From Protostelium mycophagum (lineage: Eukaryota; Evosea; Variosea; Protosteliida; Protosteliaceae), in NCBI GenBank assembly GCA_002081555.1, contig KV921015.1, positions 1 to 64,000 on the forward strand: DNA of 64,000 nt, read 5' to 3'. A model generated the notes under the pieces. It was not told the origin of the DNA. It worked only from the letters and a program-made list of their open reading frames with translations, and did not search any database. Both the position numbers and the translations under genes were made by a program. This document shows positions 1 through 12,774 of the stretch, one piece after another (the first letter of the stretch is position 1; each line of letters starts with the position of its first letter).

Positions 1-52
1 GAAGGTCTGATGGTGGTGGGGGATTGACCTTCCTTTCCTGAAGCCTTTCTGA

Positions 53-331
53 GAGTTAGAAAGCATCAACTCAAGAACTCAACCACTTTGGTTCACAACA
101 GAACACACTACAGATACAACATATAGAGGATTTAAGCCCTATAATGCAGCAAGAGGACTCCCAAAGACACTCAAGACATGGATTATTAAATCACAATACA
201 ATGGAAAAGAAGAAGACCTTCCAGAACACATCCAAAAACTCAACAACAGAGTCATTCAGGGTGCCATTGACATCATCATCTGCCACCTGACAGCCCTCAA
301 CACAATTCGAGCTAGGAACACTCCTGACTAG
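53..331 (+). CDS. Unrecognised open frame, possible 3' end of a gene or repeat-family element
   Basis: This frame is open for about 92 codons and ends in TAG at 329-331. It has no in-frame ATG and is bounded upstream by a stop at 50-52. The peptide is hydrophilic, with a Lys/Glu-rich middle (KEEDLPEHIQKLNN) and a short hydrophobic stretch (GAIDIIICHL). I recognise no domain. It lies directly 5' of the three 158-bp repeats at 369-843, so it may be the tail of a dispersed repeat-family element rather than a host gene. It could also be a chance open frame. The left end of the window may cut the rest away. Confidence 0.2.
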   Translation, partial: ELESINSRTQPLWFTTEHTTDTTYRGFKPYNAARGLPKTLKTWIIKSQYNGKEEDLPEHIQKLNNRVIQGAIDIIICHLTALNTIRARNTPD

Positions 332-368
332 AACAATAATGCTAGCACTATAACTAGCCAAAAAACCT

Positions 369-843
369 TTATATAACAAATTCTCAACTATCATCACCTA
401 GAGACTCTTCAGAAATGTCACCCTGACATCTTTGCTTCCATACAGTGTACACTGCTGTCCCTTGTCATCCTTCCTTCACTGGTTGTTTCTTTATTGTACA
501 AGGCTAAAATAGAAATAAAAATGATTTGTATATAACAAATTCTCAACTACCATTGCCTAGAGACCCTTCAGAAATGTCACCCTGACATCTTTGCTTCCGC
601 ACGGTGTACACCGCTGTCCCTTGTCATCCTTCCTTCACTGGTTGTTTCTTTATTGTACAAGGCTAAACAGAAATAAAAATAACCTTTATATAACAAATTC
701 TCAACTACCATTGCCTAGAGACCCATCAGAAATGTCACCCTGACATATTTGCTTCCGTACGGTGTACACCGCTGTCCCTTGTCATCCTTCCTTCACTGGT
801 TGTTTCTTTATTGTACAAGGCTAAACAGAAATAAAAATGATTT
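369..843. repeat. Three tandem copies of a ~158-bp unit
   Basis: The sequence from the TATAACAAATTCTCAACTA block to the AGAAATAAAAATGA block occurs three times, beginning near 369, 528 and 686, with spacings of 159 and 158 bp. Copies 2 and 3 are nearly identical and copy 1 differs at more positions. Each copy ends in an A-rich AATAAAAAT stretch that resembles a polyadenylation signal. No tRNA-like or coding signature is visible in the unit. It may be a short minisatellite, or the 3' tail of a repetitive element lying to the left. Confidence 0.85.
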
Positions 844-917
844 GATCTAAGCTTGTAAAAGCCGAGAAGGTGCTGAGGGGGTGTCGCTCTTAATATATAT
901 GCTTTCGGAAAAAATTC

Positions 918-1453
918 TCACATTGTGGCAGAACCTATAAAGAAGTTTCTATAGTCTTTTCCGTAAACATAATATGATTGTGGCGACAAGCTGAGAAGCT
1001 TCAGTAGAACAGTACACCCACAGTATTTTGTATTCCAGGTTTCCACGACTTCAAATGTCCAAGCGCATGAAGAAGGGACGCTTTGAGAGAAGTGGAAAAG
1101 CACAATCAGTTTGCAGTTCCGACTTCTTGGTTACATTATGTTTTCAGGATATTGCTTCTATAATGACGACATGATGCAGAGGCCGCTGAATTTTTAGAAG
1201 GATTTTTAGGACGGGGCGTCGTTAACTTTCACATCCACACCTGAAGAGACATATTTTCTATATGGTCACCAATACCCAAATACGCATGGGCATATGAATA
1301 ATCAATAACACCTGAAGTGATGACATTGTCTTGTACTATCTCAGCCGATTTTGATGCTGATATCTCGAACGATGTCAAAAAATTCGCAGATCCGCGCTCG
1401 TCGCCGAATCCGAACCACAAAACAAGCTGATGTTTGGCCGAGAAGCTGGACAT
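918..1453 (-). CDS. Hypothetical small gene, divergent from the large gene at 1452
   Basis: An ATG at 1451-1453 opens a frame beginning MSSFSAKHQLVLWFGFGDE that runs to a possible donor near 1315. A second open stretch ends in TGA near 918 and contains YCGCTVLLKLLSLSPQSYY. Linking them would need one or two short introns (for example GTGTTATT..CTTCAG and a second near 1130), and I could not find a single clean model. No domain is recognised. The start codon overlaps the proposed ATG of the plus-strand gene at 1452, so at most one of the two starts is likely to be right. Confidence 0.25.
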
Positions 1454-4400
1454 GAGTCTAAACAGAAGGCGCGCTGAGTCTGCTCCAACAGTGGTTCTTA
1501 CGGCCGATAGTCCACCACCCAGCCATATTTTAAGAAGGGGGCCAAAACACAGCCCAAATGCAAGGAGGCTCGAGAGGAAATTCTCATCAGAAGAAGATCA
1601 TTATGCCGGTCCTCGAATCTTCACAGGCTTAAGTAAGATGTGATCTTGACTTTTTAATTCTTTAATTAGAGTGATTCTGATCACAAATAGAGTCGAAGAA
1701 ATACACTGGACCAGCTTATCCCCTTGATTTTGCCACCCATGTAGAAAGCCCGAGGTTGAAATCACTTATGCGCTCTTCGAGCTTTCATGAATCAGGTGTC
1801 TATGTCGGGAGTCACGGAACGGTTTATGATCTATTTTATTCACCGGTCACAAATGGAGAAGCTTCAAATCTAGAAAGTTTGGCCATTATGAGTCCTTTTC
1901 CAAACCCAGATACGTTCAACAGCTATTTCGACTTCGAACAAGCGGTAAGTCTAACTCAATTATTTATGGAATTGGATTCGATGTCGACACAGGTTCTCAA
2001 TTGGAAGCATACCATCGAACAATCTCTGGGCCATCATCAACTACCACTTCCTCTTGGACGTACCTATTTCAGACCTAATCTCATCCAGCCACCGGTTTGT
2101 AAACAAGTGATTACCTGCAGAGCTAACACAAGTTAGGAGATCTCTCTGGAGGCGAGTAATTCTTTTGCCTCTTCAGATTCGGGATCAGGAAGAGAGGATG
2201 ATTCTGAGCCAATTACCACAATAGAGGACAAGTGAGATCTCAATTAATATTAAATATATAGGCTGTGCCCGTCGTTTTAAGCAGACAAATCATCTTGAAT
2301 AAAGCTACAGATATTTTCTAATAATTCTGTTCAGAAAATCCTCAACCAGCAGTGGAAGGACATTGAGAGAGCGGGAGCTGAATAGAGTAACAAGCGATTC
2401 AGACATACATTACCCCGAAAGACAGAGAGCTCTTTCTGTAGATAGCGTCTCCACATTCGGTGACGATGAGGACAACAGTAACTCTCTGAGGCATCAATTT
2501 GTCAGAGGAACTAGGATATTGAATACCAGAGTGGGTCAGAGCAGTCCTCGTAGCATGAGGAGCTCCAGAACATCTACAGAGGTGCATTCTTATTCTGACG
2601 AAGACTCTGTTATCTCTGTGGCAGACGATACGAACAGGTTAGAAGTGTTTAATTTTGATTTTTTATCATATTCTCCCGTGCGTTGCGATATAGAAATGAT
2701 AGTGATCAAGGCAGGGCAGTTTTTGATGATGAGCCCTGGCAGACCTTATTAGTCCCTCCGGAACCAAAACCAGAATTTTACTCTGTTTATCAACATTATG
2801 AAATCGCAATGAAGAGGTAATATCTTTTTTTACAATTCGTTTCTGCAAAAAAATCACGACAGTACTGTACAAAGCTTCAGATATAAGTAAGATTAATCTC
2901 GACAGATGGGCTACCCTATGTATGCAGCTTAGATGCATCCCTCCGAGCGCGAAACAGCTCCAAGAGATCTCCAATAAGATCATCCCTCACAAACAGCCAG
3001 TTATTCAAGAAGTTCCAGTACAAGAGGTGAAATCAGTAATCAAAGCAGCGATCGAGAGGGAGACAAGGAATAAACAAAAGCTGAGAGGATCTACAATCCA
3101 AAAATTCGAGGTTACTAAAGAATGCGACATCAGCGCAGACCGTGTCATATCGAACCCGCAGAGGTGGGATTTTTGTATTTCAAAAATATTAAAACAAAAA
3201 ATAAAAATATACGCTCTGTGCTCAGATTTACAGATCTACAACGAGAAGTTCAATGGCCTTACCTCCAAAAAAAACACCTGGGCCTTACAATTTCATTGAT
3301 AACTTATTGGAATACAAGGTGCGAAATTCGTCTAGATTTCGATTTACAACGATAGATTGCTATTCAGAAGGCGGAGGGTTGTTTTAATTTAAGAATTCAC
3401 CCGGTTTTACACGGAATTTCGGAAATCAAAACTGAGGGCGACTCAGCGAGTGAGACGGTCTCCCCACAAAAGTGAGTTTCATCACATCTTCATCAGTTAA
3501 ACCATTGTAGATGGTCAATTGTACAGTCCAAGAACCCAAAATGGGATATCGACAGCCCAGACGAACTACTCCCTGTTGTAAATGTAGATACATATGACCC
3601 CTCATCAAACACCCTCCCACCAAGAAAATTGGAAAACTCAGTTTTCAGAAATAAGGCCAGAACAAAAGAGTTCTGCCAGCAAGCACAGAGCAGACAACAA
3701 TATTTATTCTCGTGGTATCATCCTGACAGTAAAGACCCCCGACAAAAAGACATCGCGAAGATCTTCTCACGATCTCAAACATTTGAACTGGATTGGCTTT
3801 GTCAGATTTTGAGGATGCCAATGTATTTGGATCAATTTAAAGGGTTATTGCAGGTATTTTCTTCCTGCTGTAATTGTTTTGAAAACAGTAGATGCAGTCG
3901 TCTGTCAACGGGAATCTATTTCAGAACTTGAAATCATTGATGACCCCGGATAATTTTCAATCGGTCTTGTATTTATTTACAGATTTTGGTACACACATAT
4001 CCCATGCCAAGGTAATTATTAAAAACACTGGAATAAACTTATAATTCCAGATCTCTTTGTTTATTACGGAAATTCTCCAGTCACACAAGGGTAATCATTT
4101 TGGAGATATTTAACAATTTAAATTATGCAGGGAATAATATCTCAGAAAAAGTAGTGAATTATGATAACACTCTACTTCATCGTTTGGCTTATTCTTTCAA
4201 TGTATATTCCCCCCGTTCAGCCACCGACCTTCCCTTCTACAACCAGACACATCGAGAAGTGATCAAAACACTGATGGGAGAAGACATCAGAAAGTTGTGC
4301 GATGGCATCTTGAGCTCCTGGTACTTGAAAGCGGTTCACAAGATCATCCTCGAGAACGCACATTTGTATGTGACATTCGCCGACATACTAACACGAAAGA

Positions 4401-6371
4401 TAGAGGTGATTCTTTTAAAAATTTTCGATTTTTGTTAAAATCTTCAGGATGTTCAGAGCATGATCATGAAATCTGCTTCTGAGTTGACCTCGCAAAAATG
4501 GAACCAGATATTTGTTCAAGGGATAGGGCACAGATCACAGCAGATATCTTCACTTTTCTTGATGTTTTTAATCCAAATTATCAGAATTAAAGACACGGCA
4601 TTCAGGGTATGTTTCACTTCTGAACAAGTTTGAGAAAAGCGTTGTGGTCCGAGGGCATCAAACTGATTTTTTGTGGATAAATCTTTCGAATGTCTCGCAA
4701 CACCGATTTTGAATGGCTTGATGCGTTTTCGACTGCGGATAAAAATTTGTAAAGTGCTAATCTTCACAGACAGAGATACGATCTACAATAGAAGCTCACA
4801 AACTTCTCCAAATCCTGTCAAAATCTAAATTGAAGCACGTACGGGTGAGTTTAGAATAGGCTTCTCACTCACTGAATCGAATAGTTTGCGTCAAGTCGAC
4901 TATTCGATTTAATGCAAGAAGAATTAATCGAATGGGATTATTCTTACACCAAGGACCAGTTCGTGCAGGTATAGATAATACCAGAATTATCTTCAAATAT
5001 TCACGTGTGCAGGCACTGTCAGGTGTCTCGGAGGATCTGACATCCGCTCATAACTATTGTCTGACGTCTTCTGATTTTGCATTGGTAACTGCCATGAAGA
5101 GTTTTAGTGCTGGAGAAACGGTGTACTGTAACATCGAACTTTTCAGACAGATGTTGAAAGCTCTCACACAGCCCTCCAAAGCTTATCACTCGGTAATTAC
5201 CATGATGTGACTCGTTAAATAACGTGAAAAGGTGCATGAGAACATCTCTCAGTTTTTGGCGGAGCAGTGTAACGCGTTCCAAGAGCAACAGAGGATCAAG
5301 TCGCTCTCAGAACTCCGGCATTCCTCAACAAGACGAAGAAATAGCCAGTCTGGAAGACTTCCCGACGATTTTGACATCAACATGAGCGACCTGCAAAGAG
5401 TACAGAGCGTTATCACACTTTTGTGTTCCCATAGCAATGATATAAGTACTAATATAAGAGCGAGTGAGTGCAGAACAAAGTTTTGAAAGCTGACGCTTTC
5501 AGATTTGACATCAGCCCTCCGAAAACTATTAGCCGTACCAGATGTTTTTGAATTCCTCCGTCACGTAAGTCGTCGACATTCCGAGCGTCTACATTATGAT
5601 TGAACTGTACAACAGGATGTAGCGTTCTACAATCATTTGGTAGATTGGTGCAGGGAAAACAAGGGTCAGAGGGCGTGCAAAGAAGCTTGGAAAATATTCT
5701 ACATGCTGCTGTCAAGAAATCCCGGACTTATAGACGACCTCATCAAATTCAAAATACTGGCACAGGTCCACATCATCCTTTTTTCTCGGTGACTGAAGTT
5801 ACGCAGTTTTTGGACGCGATCGTCCCTTCTTCAGGAAATTTGGTCATTTCTTATGGTTTGCATTATCTGAAAAAATTGTTTTCGAATGTGAGAAAACCGC
5901 AGTCAACGGACAGTGGAAGTTTCAGGATACGTTCCACAGATAAAGTAGATCTCGACCAATGGAGTGAGTATCTACAATGGTGTAGATAGACTGAAAATTC
6001 TCAGATACCAAATTCAATGAAAAGGACCTGAAGACGCTCATTGCGTTTTTCATCAAGCGACATCAGTTCATAAAGATTCACATGATATATAAGAAATTCA
6101 CACAAGGAAGCCAGCCTGGTTTAGCCTTCCAAGTAAATCTCTATGAACCTTCAATATGTCGCTCAATCATTCAGAAACTGACGGAATTCTACCGAGCGCT
6201 CTTGACCGAAGAAAGTTGTTCAAAACTATTAAAAGACATACAAAAGGTACTCGAGACGACAGACAACCTCACAAAATCTGACCAAATTAGAATTCGGAAT
6301 ATAAAGAGGGTCTGGACCGGTTGGGAACATTGCTTCAGAGTAGTGTTGTTCCTCCAAGAACCAGCCACTAA
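1452..6371 (+). CDS. Large multi-exon protein of unknown function, helical C-terminal two-thirds
   Basis: I do not recognise this gene. The start is the first ATG of a Ser/Arg/Pro-rich N-terminus (MSLNRRRAESAPTVV). Exons then run across about 4.9 kb, separated by 40-70 bp introns with GTAAG-type donors. The first third is low-complexity and acidic/Ser-rich (SDSDIHYPERQRALS, SYSDEDSVISVADD), so probably disordered and phosphorylated. From about 3.5 kb on the peptide is mostly amphipathic helix without Gly or Pro, for example WLCQILRMPMYLDQFKGLL and DVAFYNHLVDWCRENKGQ. This suggests an armadillo/HEAT-like superhelix, which is inference only. No signal peptide, membrane span or catalytic motif is visible. 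The last exon probably ends LLQSSVVPPRTSH* at 6369-6371, after an intron at 6247-6290; reading through that intron gives a stop a few bases later. RBBP4 starts 91 bp downstream. The existence of a gene is secure; the exact exon joins are not. Confidence 0.6.
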
Positions 6372-6438
6372 ATAAATCTTGTCTTTTCTTTTGGTCGTTG
6401 TAGACCGGCTCTCTTCCCGCGCGATTCGTGTCATCTGA

Positions 6439-8101
<1,663 letters not shown>

Positions 8102-8121
8102 ACATTTACATAGAGACAGAA

Positions 8122-10086
8122 TCATTTATCCTCATTTTTGACCTCGCTTTTCGTCTCCTTTTTGATCTCCTCTTTGGCTTCCACTTTGACTGGGTGAAAA
8201 GAGGACCAAACAGAATGCGAAAATATACATCGCTGTACATCTGTTGCAGATAGTAATGTCTTCTCATCTACAACTGGCGATTTCAAATTGTATCCTATAA
8301 AATCCCTCTCTTCCTGTAATCATTATTTTAATTTTGAATTGGATGATCACCTCCTCCATTTCCCTTCGCCTCCTCTTTTTTTTATCCTTCTTTTCTTTCT
8401 TTCTTCTGCGATCTTCCACTGGATCAGCCCAAACTTTTGTTAATCTCAGTCCGACCGCTTCTGAAAATGTGTCCATAAAGTCTGGTTGTTCACAGGCCTT
8501 CAAAAAAGCCACGAAAAACAAGAAGCATATGGTGAGCGATGAGCAATATTTGTCCAGCCCAGAATGGTAAGCTGGCGCAGTTTGTGTAATCTGACTTTTT
8601 CAGTAAATAATTCATCATTTTTCTTGACTCTCATAATGATTCAAATAATTCTTCTCACCATATCGACTGTCTTGCGGTATTCTTCGTCAGGAAAGGACCT
8701 CGCAACGGCAGTGGGGTGCGTCAGGATCGCGTTGTAGATGATCAACTGATGTACACTCTCCCACTTCTGCCCACATACCGCTCGGACCAGTGAATTGGTC
8801 TCAAAGTCAGAATGGGTATGCTCCTTCTCCAAATGATAACTCAATCGAAGTAATTGTGAATCAGTTGCCAGGGGTAATGAGACACTGCACAACTCTTGAA
8901 ATGATTTTTTGGACACAAACTCTCCAAAAATACGACGGAATGGGTCGGCACGCCCACCCTGTGAGAGGAATCCGTATAATAAGGCGCGAGCAAAGTATGA
9001 ATAATCCGTGGAAACAATATCCCCTTGTACCACTTGCTGTCTCAAGTTGTGAGACCTTTACACAATCAGTATATCACTTAATACGAAACGATACAAAATT
9101 TCAGCTTTTGCCGAAAGACATGTGTACACCCTAATAATATAGTCTTTTTAAATAGAAAAATCCACAATAACCAAGATATCTCACGTCCAAAAATTCTCCC
9201 ATCGTGAATTAGATCGCTCTCTCTCTTCATCTGATGATTCACCAAAATCTCTTCGGTAAGGTCTGTATTCTTTGCTCGATATATTACGTAATGTCTTCGC
9301 CACATTTATTTCTGAGAGAACTCCTTTTCTATGAATTGCGACGGGTGGGGTCACCTGACTTTTCAGTTTTTATTTTGTTAGAAAATGTTCTCTTCAAATT
9401 ATATTTCTGCAGATTTTATCGTCAGAATTGTACAAAAAAAATACTTTTTTAATATATTATTGAAATTTGAAAATAGAAAGAAATAAGGAGGCTGACCTGT
9501 CTCGATGTGGACCACCTTATTCTATTCCACATGTCATCTCTATGATAAAATAAAAACTGCTCCAATGCTAAAGCACCGGCAGTGTTGTTTCCGTCGAATT
9601 GAAAATGAAACCATCTTGATATCCGATCAATTGAGCTCTCATTTTCACCAAAAGAGGACGGTTTATCTTCGCTTGTTGCATCCCAACCAGCGAAAAAAAG
9701 TCTGAGTATCTGTACACATTAATGCAAATTTAAAAATCACTGGAGTTGATTATCAGGTTTACCTCTCCTTCCTCTGAGAAAAATCTTGAGACCTCACGTG
9801 AATTCTCTTTGCAAATGAAGATGAATAATTGGTAGGCCACCTCTGGATTTTCTAAAGCGAGATCTTCCAATCTCCTCCTCTTCTGATCAGAAGAGATTTC
9901 CTTTCCACAACGCCCAATTGATTGATGCAACCACGTCTTTACTTCAGCAGAATCTAAATTACCACGACCTGACCAAGTCTTCTGCAGATTGTCTTGGAGG
10001 AATTTGAGGCCTTGTTGATCCAATTGAACAGTATTATTTCCAATTGCATTCCACAATGATATTGGGCTCTGCCAAGGTGTGTTCAT
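8122..10086 (-). CDS. Conserved-looking nuclear-type protein of unknown function, basic-acidic C-terminus
   Basis: The ATG at 10084-10086 begins MNTPWQSPISLWNAIGNN; the stop is TGA at 8122-8124. The exons I can join include a helical N-terminus (LDQQGLKFLQDNLQKTW), an aromatic segment (WFHFQFDGNN, FYHRDDMWNRIRW), an Arg/Ser/Glu-rich piece (SSDEERERSNSRWENFW), a long helical stretch (SYFARALLYGFLSQGGRADP, then HTHSDFETNSLVRAV) and a C-terminal run of alternating Lys/Arg and Glu (RRRKKEKKDKKKRRRREMEE) ending KEEIKKETKSEVKNEDK*. The basic clusters suggest nuclear localisation. I considered NELF subunits and found no convincing similarity. It converges on RBBP4 with a 20-bp gap and diverges from DOLPP1 with a 71-bp gap. 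The real span is well supported; the function is unknown. Confidence 0.55.
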
Positions 10087-10157
10087 CTGATTTTGGGAGA
10101 TTTGCGATTTTGGGAGATTTTATTTTTTTTGAGGGCAACACCTGACGACTGCCAGAG
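10087..10157. promoter_or_regulatory. 71-bp head-to-head promoter region with a direct repeat
   Basis: The start codons of the minus-strand unknown gene (10086) and DOLPP1 (10158) are only 71 bp apart. The gap contains two exact copies of GATTTTGGGAGATTT (10089-10103 and 10106-10120, period 17) followed by a T-run. A shared promoter must lie here or within the first exons. Whether the repeated 15-mer binds a factor is inference. Confidence 0.5.
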
Positions 10158-11077
10158 ATGGGACACAAGGCCTTTTCTCTCACACTTGTATATTATGAGG
10201 ATCAGGATCCCTTATCCCTCATTTTGGCCATATTTACTCTTGCCCCCCTTTTTATTGTTGGTGGCTTTGTTGCAGCTCTGTTGGTCAGACGCGAGCTTCA
10301 ATTATTGTATTTCTTCGTTGGTCAACTGATGAACGAGGTCAGCAACATGATTTTAAAGAGGATAATCAGAGAACCACGCCCTCCAGGTAAGTGTCTATAA
10401 TACAAGATACAATTTAGTGATTTCTTAGGCGCTGAAAGTTTGGGTAAAACCAGTTTTGGAATGCCCTCTGATCATGCCCAATTCATGTCCTTTTTTGCTG
10501 TGTTTGTGATCCTCTTGATCGTCACCCGCAGGTGGACAGCTTCATCGCTCTCAATTGTGTTAATATTAATAGGATGTCTTTACCTGGTGTGCTCTTGAAG
10601 ACAGGAGGTATCTTGGGTGTCTCCTTGCTAGCAATCATTGTCTCTTATTCAAGGTGACGATATTTCTTCTTGTAACGAGCCTCTACCTTGAAATCTGCAA
10701 ATCGAGCTCAAGAAATATGTGAATGCTAGCCCAAAATTATTATTGGGCAAAGAAGACGATTTTCGCTCCACCTTCTTCGTATAATATTATTTCTCACACG
10801 ATACAGAGTTTACTTGGGCCTACACACGTCTGTGCAGGTCCTGGCCGGCGCAGCGATCGGTTCAGTATTTGGATCAGCATATTTCTTTCTGCTGCACGTA
10901 TTATTTGGTCGATTCATCCAGAAGAATATATCATCCCGCATTGTGAGCTTTGAAATAGCCAAGAGCTTGTACGTTGTGGATGCATCGATGGTGAAGACGA
11001 GCTTGATGGAGGAAGAATATAAGTTGTGGGTCAAACTGGCTGAAGAGACACGAAGGGACATAAAGAAGACCAAATGA
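10158..11077 (+). CDS. DOLPP1: Dolichyldiphosphatase (PAP2 family)
   Basis: This enzyme removes phosphate from dolichyl pyrophosphate on the lumenal face of the ER, recycling the lipid carrier for N-glycosylation. The PAP2 superfamily motifs are present: KRIIREPRP (C1), GMPSDHAQFM (C2; PSDH replaces the usual PSGH/PSSH, and the catalytic His is kept) and SRVYLGLHTSVQVLAGAAIG (C3, split by an intron just before VYLG). Four or more hydrophobic segments surround them (SLILAIFTLAPLFIVGGFVA, SIVLILIGCLYL, VFGSAYFFLLHVLFG). The ATG at 10158 gives MGHKAFSLTLVYYEDQDP, typical of the family. The C-terminus is a charged cytosolic helix ending IKKTK*. At least four introns interrupt it. It converges on the bHLH gene with a 53-bp gap. 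Confidence 0.9.
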
Positions 11078-11130
11078 GTCTTAGTACAAGGTGCATTGCT
11101 AATATTTTCTAATATTCATTATAATTATAT

Positions 11131-12010
11131 CTAGACCGACTCAGAATTAACAGCATTTTGTGAATCTTCTTGGTCTTGGGGTTCAGATCCACTTCCTCCA
11201 GCGTCATTCGCGTAATCTATAAATATCACAATATCATCTCGATTAAAATATTACCAAGTGTTGAGAGTGCGGCCAATGTGGTGAGATTGTGTCCATGTGT
11301 TCCTCCATGATGAAATGTAGGGGAGTTCTCTCCAGGATTTCTCGCGTATCCATAAGAACCATAATTAGCAGTGATAGAAGGATCCATCCAACTCTCTGTT
11401 TCATCATTAATACCTCTGGATCATTTCGATCACAACAGATGATGTGTTGAATGCAGTTTCATCTTTAGAAAAGTTGCAGAAAACATGTTGCAGGGATATT
11501 TGTTCATCAAGATTAATGATGATGAGAGTTGGTTTGTGAATTACCCTTGTCGATTCTCCCATCAGCTGTGACAGGATGGCTGTGGTTTGGATCTGCCTGA
11601 GCAGCCACTTGGGCTAATACCTCTGGTGACAAAAAGCCCTTCAGTCTTTCATTCTCATGTAGAAGGTGTATATAATCCTCTTGTGCCTGTCTGTGGTGTT
11701 CCACCAGCTTATGTACAGCCGTCTGCGCACCCATTCAGCTCCATCTTTTTTTGTGGATCGAATGTCATAATTATTTGACCACCAAAGAGTGTACCTTTAG
11801 GTTCTTAATATTTTCGACAGCAGCTTGTAGTACAACTGCTTTGTTTTGGACGCCCTCTGGGTAATTTAACAATTCTCTCAACTCATTGATCTTCTCGCTG
11901 ATCTTTTGTCGGCGTCTTTGTTCTATTATTTTGTGACTCTCACGACGAGCTTCTGTGGCGACAGGGATCACCTCCTTCTGCACTCTATTCCCGCCCGCGG
12001 CCCTGCGCAT
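11131..12010 (-). CDS. bHLH transcription factor
   Basis: This is a putative DNA-binding regulator. The basic region and helix 1 read RRESHKIIEQRRRQKISEK, then INELRELL, a loop (NYPEGVQNK) and helix 2 (AVVLQAAVENIKNLK). His, Glu and Arg stand at the usual H-E-R contact positions, which is the class that binds CACGTG-type E-boxes. A 70-bp intron (ending GGGTGCGCAG) joins helix 2 to a leucine-zipper-like stretch (TAVHKLVEHHRQAQEDYIHL). The tail is Asn/Gly/His-rich and ends QNAVNSESV* (stop at 11131-11133). The start MRRAAGGNRVQK at 12008-12010 is the nearest ATG. A possible extra 5' exon (MVAREHINEE) near 12074 could not be joined in frame. It is divergent from the small gene at 12124. Confidence 0.8.
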
Positions 12011-12123
12011 TCTTCAATCAATCATCCAAGGCGTATGGCTTACTTTCTTCGTTTATATGTTCTCTCGCCACCATCTGAGAATAAATTAAAGATGAAAAAG
12101 AAACCAACCGCTTACCATCCGAA

Positions 12124-12541
12124 ATGCTTGGTGAATTCAGGAAAGCGCTAAGCGAAATTAGAAATGGAGAAGTGAAGGATGTTGAACTTACTTTGCTTTT
12201 GAATGAAGTGATTCAACTGTGTCTGCATCATTTGGAAGGGGGATCTGCACTTCTGCGATGCCCGCTGCAGGAGTTCAAAATGGTTATCATTCTTTTCTCA
12301 CCTCTGTGGTCCAATTCTGACATCTTGTTGTCCAACGACTCTATTTAGTTGATCTGTAGGAAATGGGAAGGATTGGGGATCTCTCGGCCCGTTTGAAGGT
12401 TTTGGTCAATAAATTGTCAAGAAAGGTGCTTCTTATTTGAGAGGCGACGATGCTGTGCACGTGACTCTCTCGGGTTCTGACTTGAGTCACGTGGCGATGT
12501 TGAATCAGAGCCTTCGTTTTTATTTGAATGAGCCAGTGTGA
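12124..12541 (+). CDS. Hypothetical small protein, about 105 residues
   Basis: The ATG at 12124 opens MLGEFRKALSEIRNGEVKD, followed by a helix (VELTLLLNEVIQLCLHHLEG) and PLQEFKM, then a 68-bp intron with donor GTTATC and acceptor CTGTAG. The next exon reads EMGRIGDLSARLK, and a further open stretch KKGASYLRGDD ends RFYLNEPV* at 12539-12541. Joining the last two pieces requires an unusually short intron of about 23 nt, so the C-terminus is uncertain; reading straight through stops at 12439-12441. No domain is recognised. Two CACGTG hexamers lie in the last exon. The start is 113 bp from the divergent bHLH gene. Confidence 0.35.
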
Positions 12542-12774
12542 AGCCGAACAGAAAGGAAAGTTAACCCAACACAGGCTTGGCGTCTAAAACTCATTTTATT
12601 CTAGTTTTGTTGTCACCAGGGCCGTTGGGCCTTAGACATGGTACAGAAATTATGTAGTCGATTTGAAATGGCAATAGTCCTGTGAAATTGTATAATCATA
12701 AATTTGGATGCTATATAAAGATAATAAAATCAAACAATACGATTTTTATCATTCATAGATGCGTTGCAAACTGT

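Noticed and set aside
12124-12420. Glycolipid-transfer-protein-like reading of the small gene
   Set aside because: Only a few residues (LEGG, P..F.....IGDL) fit; too weak to claim.
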